In this document: positions 37,758 to 46,430 of the stretch, in pieces
Numbering within the stretch: the first letter of the stretch is position 1
How the letters are laid out: each line of letters begins with the position of its first letter
NCBI RefSeq assembly: GCF_024206475.1
Contig: NZ_JAMBPR010000044.1
Location: forward strand, 1-64,000
Reading direction: 5' to 3'
DNA: 64,000 bases
DNA from: Paraburkholderia sp. CNPSo 3274
GTDB taxonomy: Bacteria; Pseudomonadota; Gammaproteobacteria; Burkholderiales; Burkholderiaceae
The notes under the pieces: model-generated
Database searches by the model: none
What the model saw: the letters and a program-made list of their open reading frames with translations, nothing else
What the model was told of the DNA's origin: nothing
Made by a program: the position numbers and the translations under genes

Positions 37758-39287
37758 GTGAGGCGAGCGGCGCGCAAGATCAGCGATATCGCGCGGCACT
37801 GGGCGGAGGCGTCGCCCGAGGCCGTGGCGATACGCGAAGAAGCAAAGGTGACGAGCTTCGGGCAGCTCTGGAGCGACGTTGGGCAAGCGCAGCGGTTTTT
37901 GCGCGAGCAGGGTGTGGACGTGGGCGACCGCGTGCTCATCGTGGCCGAAAACTGCTCGGCCGTGGTGACGCTGCTGTTCGCGCTTGCGGAAATCGGCGCG
38001 TGGCCGGCCGTGGTCAATGCGCGGCTCTCGGAGCGCGAGATCGAGACGATCCGCGCGCATTGCGGGCCGCGTCTCATGCTGTTTACGCACGGTGCTTCGC
38101 CAGACGCGCTGCGTCACGGTGTGCGCTATCGCGCGCGCGAAATCGCGCCCGCCGGACTCGGTCCGCTGATGATGGCCGCGCCCGATCTCAACGCCGTGCG
38201 TGAGGCCGAAGCGCTCGCGCACGAGGTCGCGGTGCTCATCTACACGTCGGGCACGACGGGCCAGCCCAAGGGCGTGATGGCCACGCATCGCGGCCTGCTG
38301 CATTTCGCGCATGTATCGGCGACATCGCGCGACATGACACAGGCGGACTGCGCGTACGCGGTCATGCCGATGTCGCATATCTTCGGCCTCGCCACGCTGT
38401 TGCTCGCCACCTTCGAGGCGGGCGCGAGCCTGCATCTCGCTGCGCGCTTTTCGGCGGAGGAGGTCGTGAAAGCGCTCGGCGCCTCCGAGATCTCCATCCT
38501 TCAGGGCGTGCCGACGCTCTTCACGCGCATCGTCGCCTATGTGCGCGAGCACGGCGGCACGGTGCATGCGCCGCGTCTGCGCTACCTCTATACGGGCGGC
38601 GGTCCGCTCGATCCCACGCTCAAGCAGCAAGTCGAAACGCTCTTCGGCATGCCGCTGCATCACGGCTACGGCATGACCGAGTACGCGGGCTCGCTCTTCA
38701 TCACACGTATGGACCGGCCGCGCAAGGACGTATCCTCGGGCGAGATCGTGGAGGGCGCCGAGTTGCGCGTGGTCGGGCCCGACGGCCGCGATGTGCCGCG
38801 CGGCGAAGCGGGCGAGTTGTGGGTGCGCGGTCCCGGCGTCATGCACGGCTACTATCGCGAGCCGGGCCTGACCGCTGAAGTGCTCGATGCAGAAGGCTGG
38901 CTCAAGACCGGCGACCTCGGCCGGCTGGACGCGGACGGCGCGCTCTTCATCGTGGGCCGCTCGAAAGATCTCATCATCCGTTCGGGCTTCAACGTGTATC
39001 CCATCGAGGTCGAGTCGGTCATCAACACCTACGAGGCGGTGCGCCAGAGCGCCGTGGTGGGGCGGCGCGACGCCGAAGGCAACGAGGAAGTCGTGGCTTT
39101 CGTGGAAGCGAAGGAGGGCGCGACGATCGACGCAGCCGATCTCGCCCACTACTTGAGCGAGCGGCTCTCGGCTTACAAGCGCCCCTCGGAGATCGTGACG
39201 ATCGACATGATTCCGACGACGGCCAGCGGCAAGCTGCAAAAACAGCCGCTGCGCGAAATGGCCAAACGCGCCGTGCATGCTCGCTGA
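37758..39287 (+). CDS. AMP-dependent acyl-CoA synthetase (ANL superfamily)
   Basis: A 509-residue ligase that activates a carboxylic acid to its CoA thioester. The P-loop TSGTTGQPKG lies at residues 163-172, GYGMTEYAG from about 303, then GWLKTGDLGRLD and the C-terminal catalytic lysine in TASGKLQK. The acid-binding region does not tell aromatic from aliphatic substrates by eye. The start is GTG 37758 (or 37755) with GGGAGGTG upstream; the open frame to 37608 is not used. With the acyl-CoA dehydrogenase 69 bases downstream it forms an activation and first-oxidation pair for the product imported or made upstream. Confidence 0.92.
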   Translation: MRRAARKISDIARHWAEASPEAVAIREEAKVTSFGQLWSDVGQAQRFLREQGVDVGDRVLIVAENCSAVVTLLFALAEIGAWPAVVNARLSEREIETIRAHCGPRLMLFTHGASPDALRHGVRYRAREIAPAGLGPLMMAAPDLNAVREAEALAHEVAVLIYTSGTTGQPKGVMATHRGLLHFAHVSATSRDMTQADCAYAVMPMSHIFGLATLLLATFEAGASLHLAARFSAEEVVKALGASEISILQGVPTLFTRIVAYVREHGGTVHAPRLRYLYTGGGPLDPTLKQQVETLFGMPLHHGYGMTEYAGSLFITRMDRPRKDVSSGEIVEGAELRVVGPDGRDVPRGEAGELWVRGPGVMHGYYREPGLTAEVLDAEGWLKTGDLGRLDADGALFIVGRSKDLIIRSGFNVYPIEVESVINTYEAVRQSAVVGRRDAEGNEEVVAFVEAKEGATIDAADLAHYLSERLSAYKRPSEIVTIDMIPTTASGKLQKQPLREMAKRAVHAR

Positions 39288-39356
39288 GCATTCCTGATTT
39301 TCCTTTCCATAGGGGCGGCGGCGTGCCGCCCGATCAACGATTGCAGGGCATACACC

Positions 39357-40514
39357 ATGATTCGCGACCAGGAAACGATGAACGTTCTGCTCGACAACGT
39401 CGCGCGCTTCGTGCGCGAGCGTCTCGTGCCGAACGAAGAGCGCGTGGCCGAAACCGATGAAATTCCGGCCGACATCGTCGACGACATGAAGGCCATGGGT
39501 CTCTTCGGCCTGACCATACCGGAGCAGTACGGCGGGCTCGATCTCACGATGGAAGAAGAGGTGCTCGTGATGTTCGAGCTGGGCAAGGCCTCGCCGGCGT
39601 TTCGCTCGATCATCGGCACGACGGTGGGCATTGGCTCGCAGGGCATCGTGATCGACGGCACCGAAGAGCAAAAGGCGACGTGGCTGCCGAAGCTTGCGAG
39701 CGGCGAGATCATCGCGAGCTTTGCGCTCACGGAGCCGGGCGCGGGCTCGGACGCCGCCTCGATCAAGACGCGCGCCGAGCGGCGCGGCGACCATTATGTG
39801 GTGAACGGCACCAAGCGCTTCATCACGAATGCGCCGCAGGCCGGCATGTTCACGCTGATGGCGCGCACCCATCCCGACGAGCCGCGCGCGGGCGGCATCA
39901 CCTCGTTCATCGTCGACGCGAAAACGCCGGGTATCAGCTTCGGCAAGCGCGACAAGAAGATGGGGCAGCGCGGCGCGCATACCTGCGACGTCATCTTCGA
40001 GGACGTGAAGGTGCCCGCGGAGAACATCATCGGCGGTAAAGAAGGCGTGGGGTTCAAGACCGCGATGAAGGTGCTCGACAAGGGGCGCATCCATATCGCG
40101 GCGATCTGCGTGGGCGTGGCGCAGCGCATGCTCGACGACGCGCTGCGCTACGCGATGGAGCGCGAGCAGTTCGGCGAGAAGATCGCCGAGTTCCAGCTCG
40201 TGCAAGCCATGCTAGCCGATAGTCAGACCGAACTCTACGCGGCGCGCTGCATGGTGCTCGACGCGGCGCGGCGCCGCGACGCTGGCCAGAACGTCAGCAC
40301 GGAGGCCGCGTGTGCGAAGCTGTTCGCATCGGAGATGTGCGGGCGGGTGGCAGACCGCGCGGTGCAGATTTTCGGCGGCGCGGGCTATATGTCCGACTAT
40401 GGCATCGAGCGTTTCTACCGCGATGTGCGCATTTTCCGCATCTACGAAGGCACGAGCCAGATCCAGCAGATCGTCATTGCGCGCAACATGATTCGCGCGG
40501 CCGGCGGACGGTAA
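39357..40514 (+). CDS. Acyl-CoA dehydrogenase (medium/short-chain type)
   Basis: A 385-residue FAD enzyme that introduces a 2,3 double bond into an acyl-CoA. FAD contacts include ALTEPGAGSDAASIKT and RFITNAPQAGMFTLMART. The catalytic base is Glu364 in IYEGTSQIQQ, the position used in MCAD-type members. REQFGEKIAEFQLVQAMLADSQ and QIFGGAGYMSDYGIERFYRD are standard. Electrons go to ETF, whose genes (etfBA) are 15 kb away in this window. It is the last gene of the plus-strand run before the LysR gene. Confidence 0.95.
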   Translation: MIRDQETMNVLLDNVARFVRERLVPNEERVAETDEIPADIVDDMKAMGLFGLTIPEQYGGLDLTMEEEVLVMFELGKASPAFRSIIGTTVGIGSQGIVIDGTEEQKATWLPKLASGEIIASFALTEPGAGSDAASIKTRAERRGDHYVVNGTKRFITNAPQAGMFTLMARTHPDEPRAGGITSFIVDAKTPGISFGKRDKKMGQRGAHTCDVIFEDVKVPAENIIGGKEGVGFKTAMKVLDKGRIHIAAICVGVAQRMLDDALRYAMEREQFGEKIAEFQLVQAMLADSQTELYAARCMVLDAARRRDAGQNVSTEAACAKLFASEMCGRVADRAVQIFGGAGYMSDYGIERFYRDVRIFRIYEGTSQIQQIVIARNMIRAAGGR

Positions 40515-40523
40515 ACGATCGGG

Positions 40524-40546
40524 GCGGCGCGCAGCACGCGCGCCGC
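40524..40546. terminator. Hairpin between convergent acd and lysR
   Basis: A perfect 9-bp stem GCGGCGCGC/GCGCGCCGC with loop AGCAC lies between the two stop codons. The T content after it is poor, so it may be a weak bidirectional terminator. Confidence 0.55.
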
Positions 40547-40556
40547 GTCATGGGTT

Positions 40557-41459
40557 TTATTCGAGGCGGCCGATGCCGTCGGCCACCAGCAGATCGACGA
40601 GCTTGCGCGCGAAAAGCGGCAATGCGTCGCGGTCGGCTATGCAGATCTGCAGTTTGCGCACGGCCCACTCGTCGGTGAGCGGCACGATCTTGAGCGACAT
40701 GGTCTGCGCGTGGCGGCGCGCCGTGCCCTCGGGCAGCACGCCAATGCCGATATTCGCCTCGATCATGCGGCACGCGGCTTCGAAATTGCCGATCTGGATG
40801 CGCCAGCGTATCGTGCGCTGCAAATCCGACGAGGCGCGCTTGAGAAACGAGAAAATCGCGCTTTCGTCGGGCGGCCCGATGAAGTCGTAGCCAAGCGTAT
40901 CGGCAAACGCCATTTCGCTCGCTTGCGCAAGCGGGTGGCTGAGTGCGGTGACGAGCACGAGCCGGTCGCGCCGGTAGGGCAGCACCTGCAGTCCCTCGGT
41001 GCGTACATTGCCGGCCACGATGCCGATATCGATCGTGCCGTCCTGCACGGCGCGTACGATATCGGGCGAAAGGCGCTCGTGAATGTCCACGTACACGTCG
41101 GGATGATTGATGAGGTAAGTGCGCAGCACGGCAGGCAGGAACTCGCTCATCGCCGTGGTGTTCGCAAACACGCGCACGTGGCCCTTCACACCCTGCGAGT
41201 ATTCCTGCAGGTCTCCCGTGAGTTGCTCGAGCTGCTTGAGCACGCGGCGCGCGTGCGCGAGCAGCGTCTCGCCAGGGCCCGTCAGCGTGACCCCCTGGCT
41301 CGTGCGGCTCAAGAGCTTCACGCCCACCTGTTCTTCGAGATTCTTGATACGCGTGCTCGCCGCGGGCAGCGACAGGTGCGCACGTTCCGCGCCGCGCGTG
41401 AGGCTGCTCGCCTCGGCCACGTGGGTGAAGAGCTTCAGGTCGACGAGATCGAAATGCAT
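40557..41459 (-). CDS. LysR family transcriptional regulator
   Basis: A 300-residue LTTR. The N-terminal winged HTH is FTHVAEASSLTRGAERAHLSLPAASTRIKNLEEQVGVKLLSRTSQGVTLT. A linker helix and the effector domain follow (GHVRVFANTTAMSEFLPAVLRTYL, VYVDIHERLSPDIVRAVQDGTIDIGIV). ATG 41459 (MHFDLVDLKLF) gives the family N-terminus; the open frame to 41573 is not needed. It diverges from the operon starting at 41738, and a palindrome lies between them, so it probably controls that operon. Confidence 0.92.
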   Translation of the reverse strand: MHFDLVDLKLFTHVAEASSLTRGAERAHLSLPAASTRIKNLEEQVGVKLLSRTSQGVTLTGPGETLLAHARRVLKQLEQLTGDLQEYSQGVKGHVRVFANTTAMSEFLPAVLRTYLINHPDVYVDIHERLSPDIVRAVQDGTIDIGIVAGNVRTEGLQVLPYRRDRLVLVTALSHPLAQASEMAFADTLGYDFIGPPDESAIFSFLKRASSDLQRTIRWRIQIGNFEAACRMIEANIGIGVLPEGTARRHAQTMSLKIVPLTDEWAVRKLQICIADRDALPLFARKLVDLLVADGIGRLE

Positions 41460-41546
41460 GGGTTGACTTGCCGTGACTCCAATGTCTGTCAGCTCGTTTG
41501 TTCGAGGGATGCGTGAAACATAGGGGACGAGCAGACTCTGAGCATT

Positions 41547-41564
41547 ATTGCGCCGCAGCGCAAT
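41547..41564. promoter_or_regulatory. LysR-type palindromic operator candidate
   Basis: ATTGCGC-CGCA-GCGCAAT is a perfect 18-base palindrome about 90 bases upstream of lysR and 175 bases upstream of the divergent operon. Such a symmetric site between divergent LTTR and target genes is usual. Spacing is slightly different from the T-N11-A pattern. Confidence 0.5.
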
Positions 41565-41737
41565 GCACGCCATTAGCGATAGTACGGGTTAATCCTGGCC
41601 GAAACAGGCGTTCGGCATATCCAAATTGTGCAGCCGTAGCCGATGCGTCAAGCTGCAACACGAACGGCACAGCCTGCCGCATAACGAATCCAATCGAATG
41701 AATGCCCGGCGCAATGCCGGCTGGAGGAGCGAAAACG

Positions 41738-42658
41738 ATGACGACTCAACGAATGCTGGACGGTAAGGTCGTGGTGGTGACGGGATCGGGCGGGGGCATT
41801 GGCCGCGATATCGCGCTCATGATGGCGCGCCACGGCGCGAAAGTCGTGGTGAACGACGTGGGCGCCTCGCTCACTGGCGAGGGACATAACGACGGCCCCG
41901 CGCAGGCTGTTGTGAACGAGATCAAGTCTTTCGACGGTCAGGCTACTGCGAATACCGACAGCGTGGCCTACGCTGCAGGCGCCGCCCGCATCGTGCAGAA
42001 CGCGCTGGACGTGTTCGGCCGGATCGATTGCGTGGTGAATAACGCGGGTATTCTGCGCGACCGCTTCTTCCACAAGATGAGCGAAGAAGAGTGGGACGCC
42101 GTGCTGAAGGTCCACCTCTACGGCTCGTACTATGTCTCGCGCGCCGCTGCCGACCACTTCAAGGAGCAGCGTAGCGGGGCGTTCGTGCATATGACGTCCA
42201 CGTCCGGGCTGATCGGCAATCTTGCACAGGCCAACTACAGCGCGGCGAAGCTCGGCATCGCGGGTCTTTCGAAATCCATCGCGCTCGATCTGGAAAAATT
42301 CGGTGTCCGTTCGAACTGCATCGCGCCGTTCGCCTGGAGCCGCATGATCAACTCGATCAAGATCGATTCGCCGGAACAGGAAGCGCGCGTCGCCAAGATC
42401 AAGCAGATGACGCCCGCGAAGATCGCACCGCTCGCCGTCTACCTCGCCAGTGAGCAGGCCGCCGACGTGACAGGCCAGATTTTCGCGGTCCGCAACAACG
42501 AAATTTTCCTGATGAGCCAGCCGCGCCCCGTGCGTTCGGTGCATCGCGGCGAGGGCTGGACGCCGGAGACGATTGCCGAGCATGCCATGCCTGCGCTGCG
42601 CAAGTCGTTCCATACGCTCGATGTTTCCGCCGATGTCTTCAACTGGGACCCCGTCTGA
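41738..42658 (+). CDS. MFE-2-like (3R)-hydroxyacyl-CoA dehydrogenase (SDR)
   Basis: A 306-residue short-chain dehydrogenase. The opening DGKVVVVTGSGGGIGRD (cofactor motif at about residues 15-22) and VVVNDVGASLTGEG resemble the dehydrogenase part of peroxisomal multifunctional enzyme 2. DCVVNNAGILRDRFF, the serine in MTSTSGL and the NYSAAKLG Tyr/Lys motif are intact. It would oxidise a 3-hydroxyacyl-CoA to the 3-oxo form. ATG 41738 has GGAGGA upstream. Its stop overlaps the next start (TGATG). An MFE-2-like hydratase in the same operon (48373) fits as the preceding step. Confidence 0.88.
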   Translation: MTTQRMLDGKVVVVTGSGGGIGRDIALMMARHGAKVVVNDVGASLTGEGHNDGPAQAVVNEIKSFDGQATANTDSVAYAAGAARIVQNALDVFGRIDCVVNNAGILRDRFFHKMSEEEWDAVLKVHLYGSYYVSRAAADHFKEQRSGAFVHMTSTSGLIGNLAQANYSAAKLGIAGLSKSIALDLEKFGVRSNCIAPFAWSRMINSIKIDSPEQEARVAKIKQMTPAKIAPLAVYLASEQAADVTGQIFAVRNNEIFLMSQPRPVRSVHRGEGWTPETIAEHAMPALRKSFHTLDVSADVFNWDPV

Positions 42659-43950
42659 TGACGCGCGGCCCGCGCGCGGCGCGCATCGTTGACGCCGCGC
42701 AGCTCGATTTCGCCGAATACGTGCGCCCGGGCGACACGCTCGCGTGGGGCCAGTGTGGAGCCGAGCCGTGCACGCTCACCGCGCTGCTGATGTCGCAACG
42801 CAAGGCGATGGGCGGGCGCTTTCGCGTGTTCGTGGGCGCGTCGTGGTCCGACACGCTCGAGCCCGCGTATGCCGACTGCGTGGACTTCATGGCCTATGGC
42901 GCGTCGGGTACGAACCGGCGGCTCGAACGCGAGGGCGTGCTCGATATCCTCCCGTGTCACTACTCGCAGTTTCGCAGCGCGTTGACCAGCGGTCCGAATC
43001 GCATCGACGTGTTGCTTCTGCAAGTTGCCCCCGCGGATAAGGCGGGCCGCTATAGCCTCTCGATCGCCCATGAGTATCTGGTGCCGCTGATCGACAGCGC
43101 GCGCGTGGTCATTGCGGAGGTGAGTGCGGCGGCGCCCTGGACCTACGGCGAACGCATGCTGCGCGCCGATGACTTCGACGCGCTGATCCACACCGACCGC
43201 GCGCCGCTGGAAGCGCCGGCCACGCAGGCCGGCGACATCGAGCGGCGTATCGCACAGCACGCCGCATCGCTGATCGAAGACGGCTCGACGATCCAGTTCG
43301 GGCTAGGCGCGCTGCCCGAGGCCATCGTCGCGCAGTTGCGCGACCGGCGCGACCTTGGCGTGCATAGCGGGACCATCGGCGACGCCGTGGTCGATCTGAT
43401 CGAAGCCGGTGTGGTGACGAATGCCCGCAAGTCGCGCGATCGCGGCGTGAGCGTGGCCGGCACGATGATGGGCACGCGCAAGGTCTACGCGCATGCGCAC
43501 CGCAATGCGCAGATTCAGTTTCGCGGCACGGCCTACACGCACGACATCGACGTGCTCGGCAGCCTCGATCGCTTCGTGGCGATCAACTCGGCACTCGAAG
43601 TCGATTTGACGGGCCAGGTCAATGCGGAGGCCGCCGGTGGCCGCTATGTGGGCGCGGTGGGCGGGGCGCTCGATTTCATGCGCGGCGCGGCGCGCTCGCA
43701 CGGGGGCGTCGCGATCGTCGCGCTCGCCTCCAGCACGCGGCACGGCAGCCGCATCGTGGCGCGTCTTTCGGGGCCGGTCAGCACGCCGCGCAGCGACGCG
43801 GCGGTGATCGTCACCGAGCACGGCGTGGCGGACCTGCGAGGGCTTACGCTCGCGCAGCGTACCGAGCGCATGCTCGCCGTCGCGCCGCCGCAGTGGCGCG
43901 AACAACTGGCCGCGCAACACCATGAGCGGCGGGATGCGATAGCGGTTTGA
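42658..43950 (+). CDS. Acetyl-CoA hydrolase/4-hydroxybutyrate CoA-transferase homologue
   Basis: A 430-residue member of the Cat1/AbfT-type CoA-transferase family (FVGASWSDTLEPAY, GLGALPEAIVAQLRDR, GVVTNARKSRD, NSALEVDLTGQVNAE). In the segment where active transferases such as AbfT place the catalytic Glu (HxE pattern), this protein reads HSGTIGD, with Gly238 in that place. By my reading the usual Glu-CoA intermediate could not form there. It may be a hydrolase, a different subfamily, or an inactive subunit. It is coupled to the SDR by a 1-base overlap. Confidence 0.8.
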   Translation: MTRGPRAARIVDAAQLDFAEYVRPGDTLAWGQCGAEPCTLTALLMSQRKAMGGRFRVFVGASWSDTLEPAYADCVDFMAYGASGTNRRLEREGVLDILPCHYSQFRSALTSGPNRIDVLLLQVAPADKAGRYSLSIAHEYLVPLIDSARVVIAEVSAAAPWTYGERMLRADDFDALIHTDRAPLEAPATQAGDIERRIAQHAASLIEDGSTIQFGLGALPEAIVAQLRDRRDLGVHSGTIGDAVVDLIEAGVVTNARKSRDRGVSVAGTMMGTRKVYAHAHRNAQIQFRGTAYTHDIDVLGSLDRFVAINSALEVDLTGQVNAEAAGGRYVGAVGGALDFMRGAARSHGGVAIVALASSTRHGSRIVARLSGPVSTPRSDAAVIVTEHGVADLRGLTLAQRTERMLAVAPPQWREQLAAQHHERRDAIAV

Positions 43951-44009
43951 CGGAACGCAGGCGCATGGCGCGGCGAACAACAACCAGACAACATGCAAAG
44001 GAATCCGAA

Positions 44010-45209
44010 ATGAGAAGAGCAGCGATAGTCGCGCCGGTACGCACGCCGGTCGGCACGTTCGGCGGCAGTCTGCGCCCTGTTTCCGTCGAGACGCTCGCGG
44101 CCACGGTGCTGCGCGAAACCATCGCGCGCAGCGGCGTGGACCCGGTGCGCATCGAAGACGTGGTCTTCGCGCAATCGTATGCGAACAGCGAAACGCCTTG
44201 CATCGGCCGCTGGGCCGCTCTCGAAGCGGGGCTGCCCGTGCAGGTGCCCGGCATGCAGCTCGATCGCCGTTGCGGCGGCGGGCTGCAGGCGGTCGTGACC
44301 GCCGCGATGATGGTGCAGAGCGGCGCGGCGGACGTGGTCGTGGCCGGTGGCGTGGAAAGCATGAGCAATATCGAGTACTACACGACCGACATGCGTTGGG
44401 GCGCTCGCGCGGGCTCAGTGAAGATGCATGATCGCCTCGAGCGTGGCCGCGAACGCTCGCAGCCCGAAGCACGCTTCGGCTATATCTCCGGAATGATCGA
44501 AACGGCGGAGAACCTCGCGAAGGAATACGGCATCACGCGTGAGGAAGCGGACGCTTACGCTGTGCGCAGCCACCAGCGCGCGGCGGCGGCATGGGAGTCG
44601 GGCCGTTTCGCCGAGGAGGTGGTGGCGGTTTCGGTTCCGCAACGCAAGGGCGACCCGGTGCTGTTCGCGCGTGACGAGGGCGTGCGCGCCGACGCGAGCG
44701 AGGCGTCGCTCGCGAAGCTCAAGCCGCTCATGAAAGGCGGCACGGTGACCGCGGGCAACGCGAGCCAGCAGAACGACGCCGCGGCTGCGTGCCTGATCGT
44801 CGCCGAAGATCAGCTCGACAAACTGGGCCTTACGCCGCTTGGCTACCTGACCGGCTGGGCCGCCGCGGGATGCGAGCCTGCGACGATGGGCATTGGCCCG
44901 GTGCCGGCAGTGCAAAAGCTGCTGCAAAAGACCGGGCTCACCTTCGACCAACTCGATCTCGTCGAACTGAACGAGGCTTTCGCGTGCCAGGTGCTCGCCG
45001 TGCTCAAGGGTTGGGGCTGGCACGACGAATCGCGGCTGAACGTGAACGGCTCGGGCATTTCGCTCGGTCACCCGATCGGCGCGACCGGCGTGCGCATGCT
45101 CACGACCTTGCTTCACGAACTGCAGCGCCGCAAGGGCCGCTATGGCCTCGAAACGATGTGTGTAGGCGGCGGGCAGGGTATCGCGGCTATTTTCGAGCGA
45201 GCGGCTTGA
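44010..45209 (+). CDS. Thiolase family acetyl-CoA acyltransferase
   Basis: A 399-residue thiolase that cleaves a 3-oxoacyl-CoA with CoA. The nucleophile is Cys88 in DRRCGGGLQAV, where most family members have C-x-S-G. The second cysteine is Cys384 in MCVGGGQGIAA. The intervening NEAFACQVLAVLKG and SGISLGHPIGATGVR carry the catalytic Asn/His region. ATG 44010 has AAAGGA upstream. It is the third gene of the operon and would follow the dehydrogenase in a beta-oxidation sequence. Confidence 0.92.
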   Translation: MRRAAIVAPVRTPVGTFGGSLRPVSVETLAATVLRETIARSGVDPVRIEDVVFAQSYANSETPCIGRWAALEAGLPVQVPGMQLDRRCGGGLQAVVTAAMMVQSGAADVVVAGGVESMSNIEYYTTDMRWGARAGSVKMHDRLERGRERSQPEARFGYISGMIETAENLAKEYGITREEADAYAVRSHQRAAAAWESGRFAEEVVAVSVPQRKGDPVLFARDEGVRADASEASLAKLKPLMKGGTVTAGNASQQNDAAAACLIVAEDQLDKLGLTPLGYLTGWAAAGCEPATMGIGPVPAVQKLLQKTGLTFDQLDLVELNEAFACQVLAVLKGWGWHDESRLNVNGSGISLGHPIGATGVRMLTTLLHELQRRKGRYGLETMCVGGGQGIAAIFERAA

Positions 45210-45254
45210 GTACGAACGCTTCGCACCCGTACTGGCCATAAATAGGAGGAGACG

Positions 45255-46430
45255 ATGCTCGATGCACTCAACGCGCAGCTCTCGCGGCTGCAAACGCACC
45301 CGTTCTATGAGGGACGTCTGCCGCGTAGCGTCGCGAGCGCCGCGGAGTTCGCCGAGCGCGTGCCGCTCATGACGCGCGCCGAACTGGTGGCCGAGATGAA
45401 TCGCCCGGGCTACGGCGCGTTCGCGCCTGCCGTGCCGCCGGTTCGCGTGCACCTCACGCCGATGGGCGCTTCGCTCGTGCCGATCCTGCAGAGCGCGGGC
45501 GATCTGCGTGCGATGGAAGCCGCGTGCAGCCAGCATCTCGACGCGTGCGGCATCGGTCCCGGCGACGTGTGCATGGTGACGTTCGGCTATCACCTCTTCG
45601 TTGCGGGGCTTTTCTATCAGACCCAGATGGAAGCCCGCGGCGTGGCGTGCATACCGCATGGTCCCGGCGAGACCGAGCGCGCCGCGCGCGTTGCGCAGCA
45701 ATGCGGCGTGACGGTGCTGGCCGGCAATCCGTCGCACGCGCTCAAGCTCATCGAAGCGGGGTGCCCCGTGCCGCGTGTGTTCTTCGCGGGCGGCGAGGCG
45801 TTCACGGGCAATGCCGCGCTTTACGCACGCGTGCGCGAAGCGATGCCGGGCACGTTGCTGATCGACAGTTACTCGCTTTCCGAATGCCTGCCCGTGGCGC
45901 GTACATTCCCCGGTGGTACGGGTGTGCATGTGTTCGATGAACTTCTCTATGCCGAAGTCGTCGACCCGGACACCGGCATGCCGGTTGCCGAGGGCGAACG
46001 CGGCGAACTCGTGCTCACCCATCTGCAGAAGGAACTGCAGCCGCTCGTGCGTTATCGCACCGGTGACCTTACCGTACTCGAGCGCACCGCGCCCGTGCAT
46101 GGGCGCACGGTGTCGTTGCCGCGTGTGGTGTTCGGTCGCGCCGATTCGATGGTGAAGATCAAGGGGGTGAAGGTTTATCCATCCGAGTTGAAGACGGTGC
46201 TGCTGGGCGTAGAGGGCGCGACGGGTGGGTATCGGCTCGTGGTCGGCACAAAGGCTCATGGCGGCGACCATCTCACGCTGCAGGTGGAAGGGGAGGTGCA
46301 GGGCGGCGCGATCGAGACCATAGCGGAGCGCTTCAAGCGCCAGACGCTGATACACGCGGACGCCATCGAGACGGTCGCGAAACTCGAAGGCGCAGCCCTC
46401 GTAGAAGATCAACGGAGAGAGACGACATGA
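45255..46430 (+). CDS. PaaK-like AMP-ligase homologue lacking the P-loop
   Basis: A 391-residue protein of the phenylacetate-CoA ligase type, about 45 residues shorter than PaaK. Clear PaaK features are FGYHLFVAGLFYQTQMEARG, RVFFAGGEAF, SYSLSECLPVA, EVVDPDTGMPVAEGERGELVLT, RYRTGDLTVL and GRADSMVKIKGVKVYPSE. The ATP-binding loop SSGTTGxPT that should precede them is missing: residues 67-73 read LTPMGAS. Adenylation by the normal mechanism seems unlikely. It overlaps the lipoate-ligase-like gene by 4 bases (ATGA). Confidence 0.8.
   Translation: MLDALNAQLSRLQTHPFYEGRLPRSVASAAEFAERVPLMTRAELVAEMNRPGYGAFAPAVPPVRVHLTPMGASLVPILQSAGDLRAMEAACSQHLDACGIGPGDVCMVTFGYHLFVAGLFYQTQMEARGVACIPHGPGETERAARVAQQCGVTVLAGNPSHALKLIEAGCPVPRVFFAGGEAFTGNAALYARVREAMPGTLLIDSYSLSECLPVARTFPGGTGVHVFDELLYAEVVDPDTGMPVAEGERGELVLTHLQKELQPLVRYRTGDLTVLERTAPVHGRTVSLPRVVFGRADSMVKIKGVKVYPSELKTVLLGVEGATGGYRLVVGTKAHGGDHLTLQVEGEVQGGAIETIAERFKRQTLIHADAIETVAKLEGAALVEDQRRETT

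Noticed and set aside
37503..40205. 900-codon open frame on the minus strand over the acyl-CoA synthetase and dehydrogenase
   Set aside because: It covers two clear genes on the other strand and its translation is Arg/His-rich low-complexity sequence, typical of antisense reading in GC-rich DNA.
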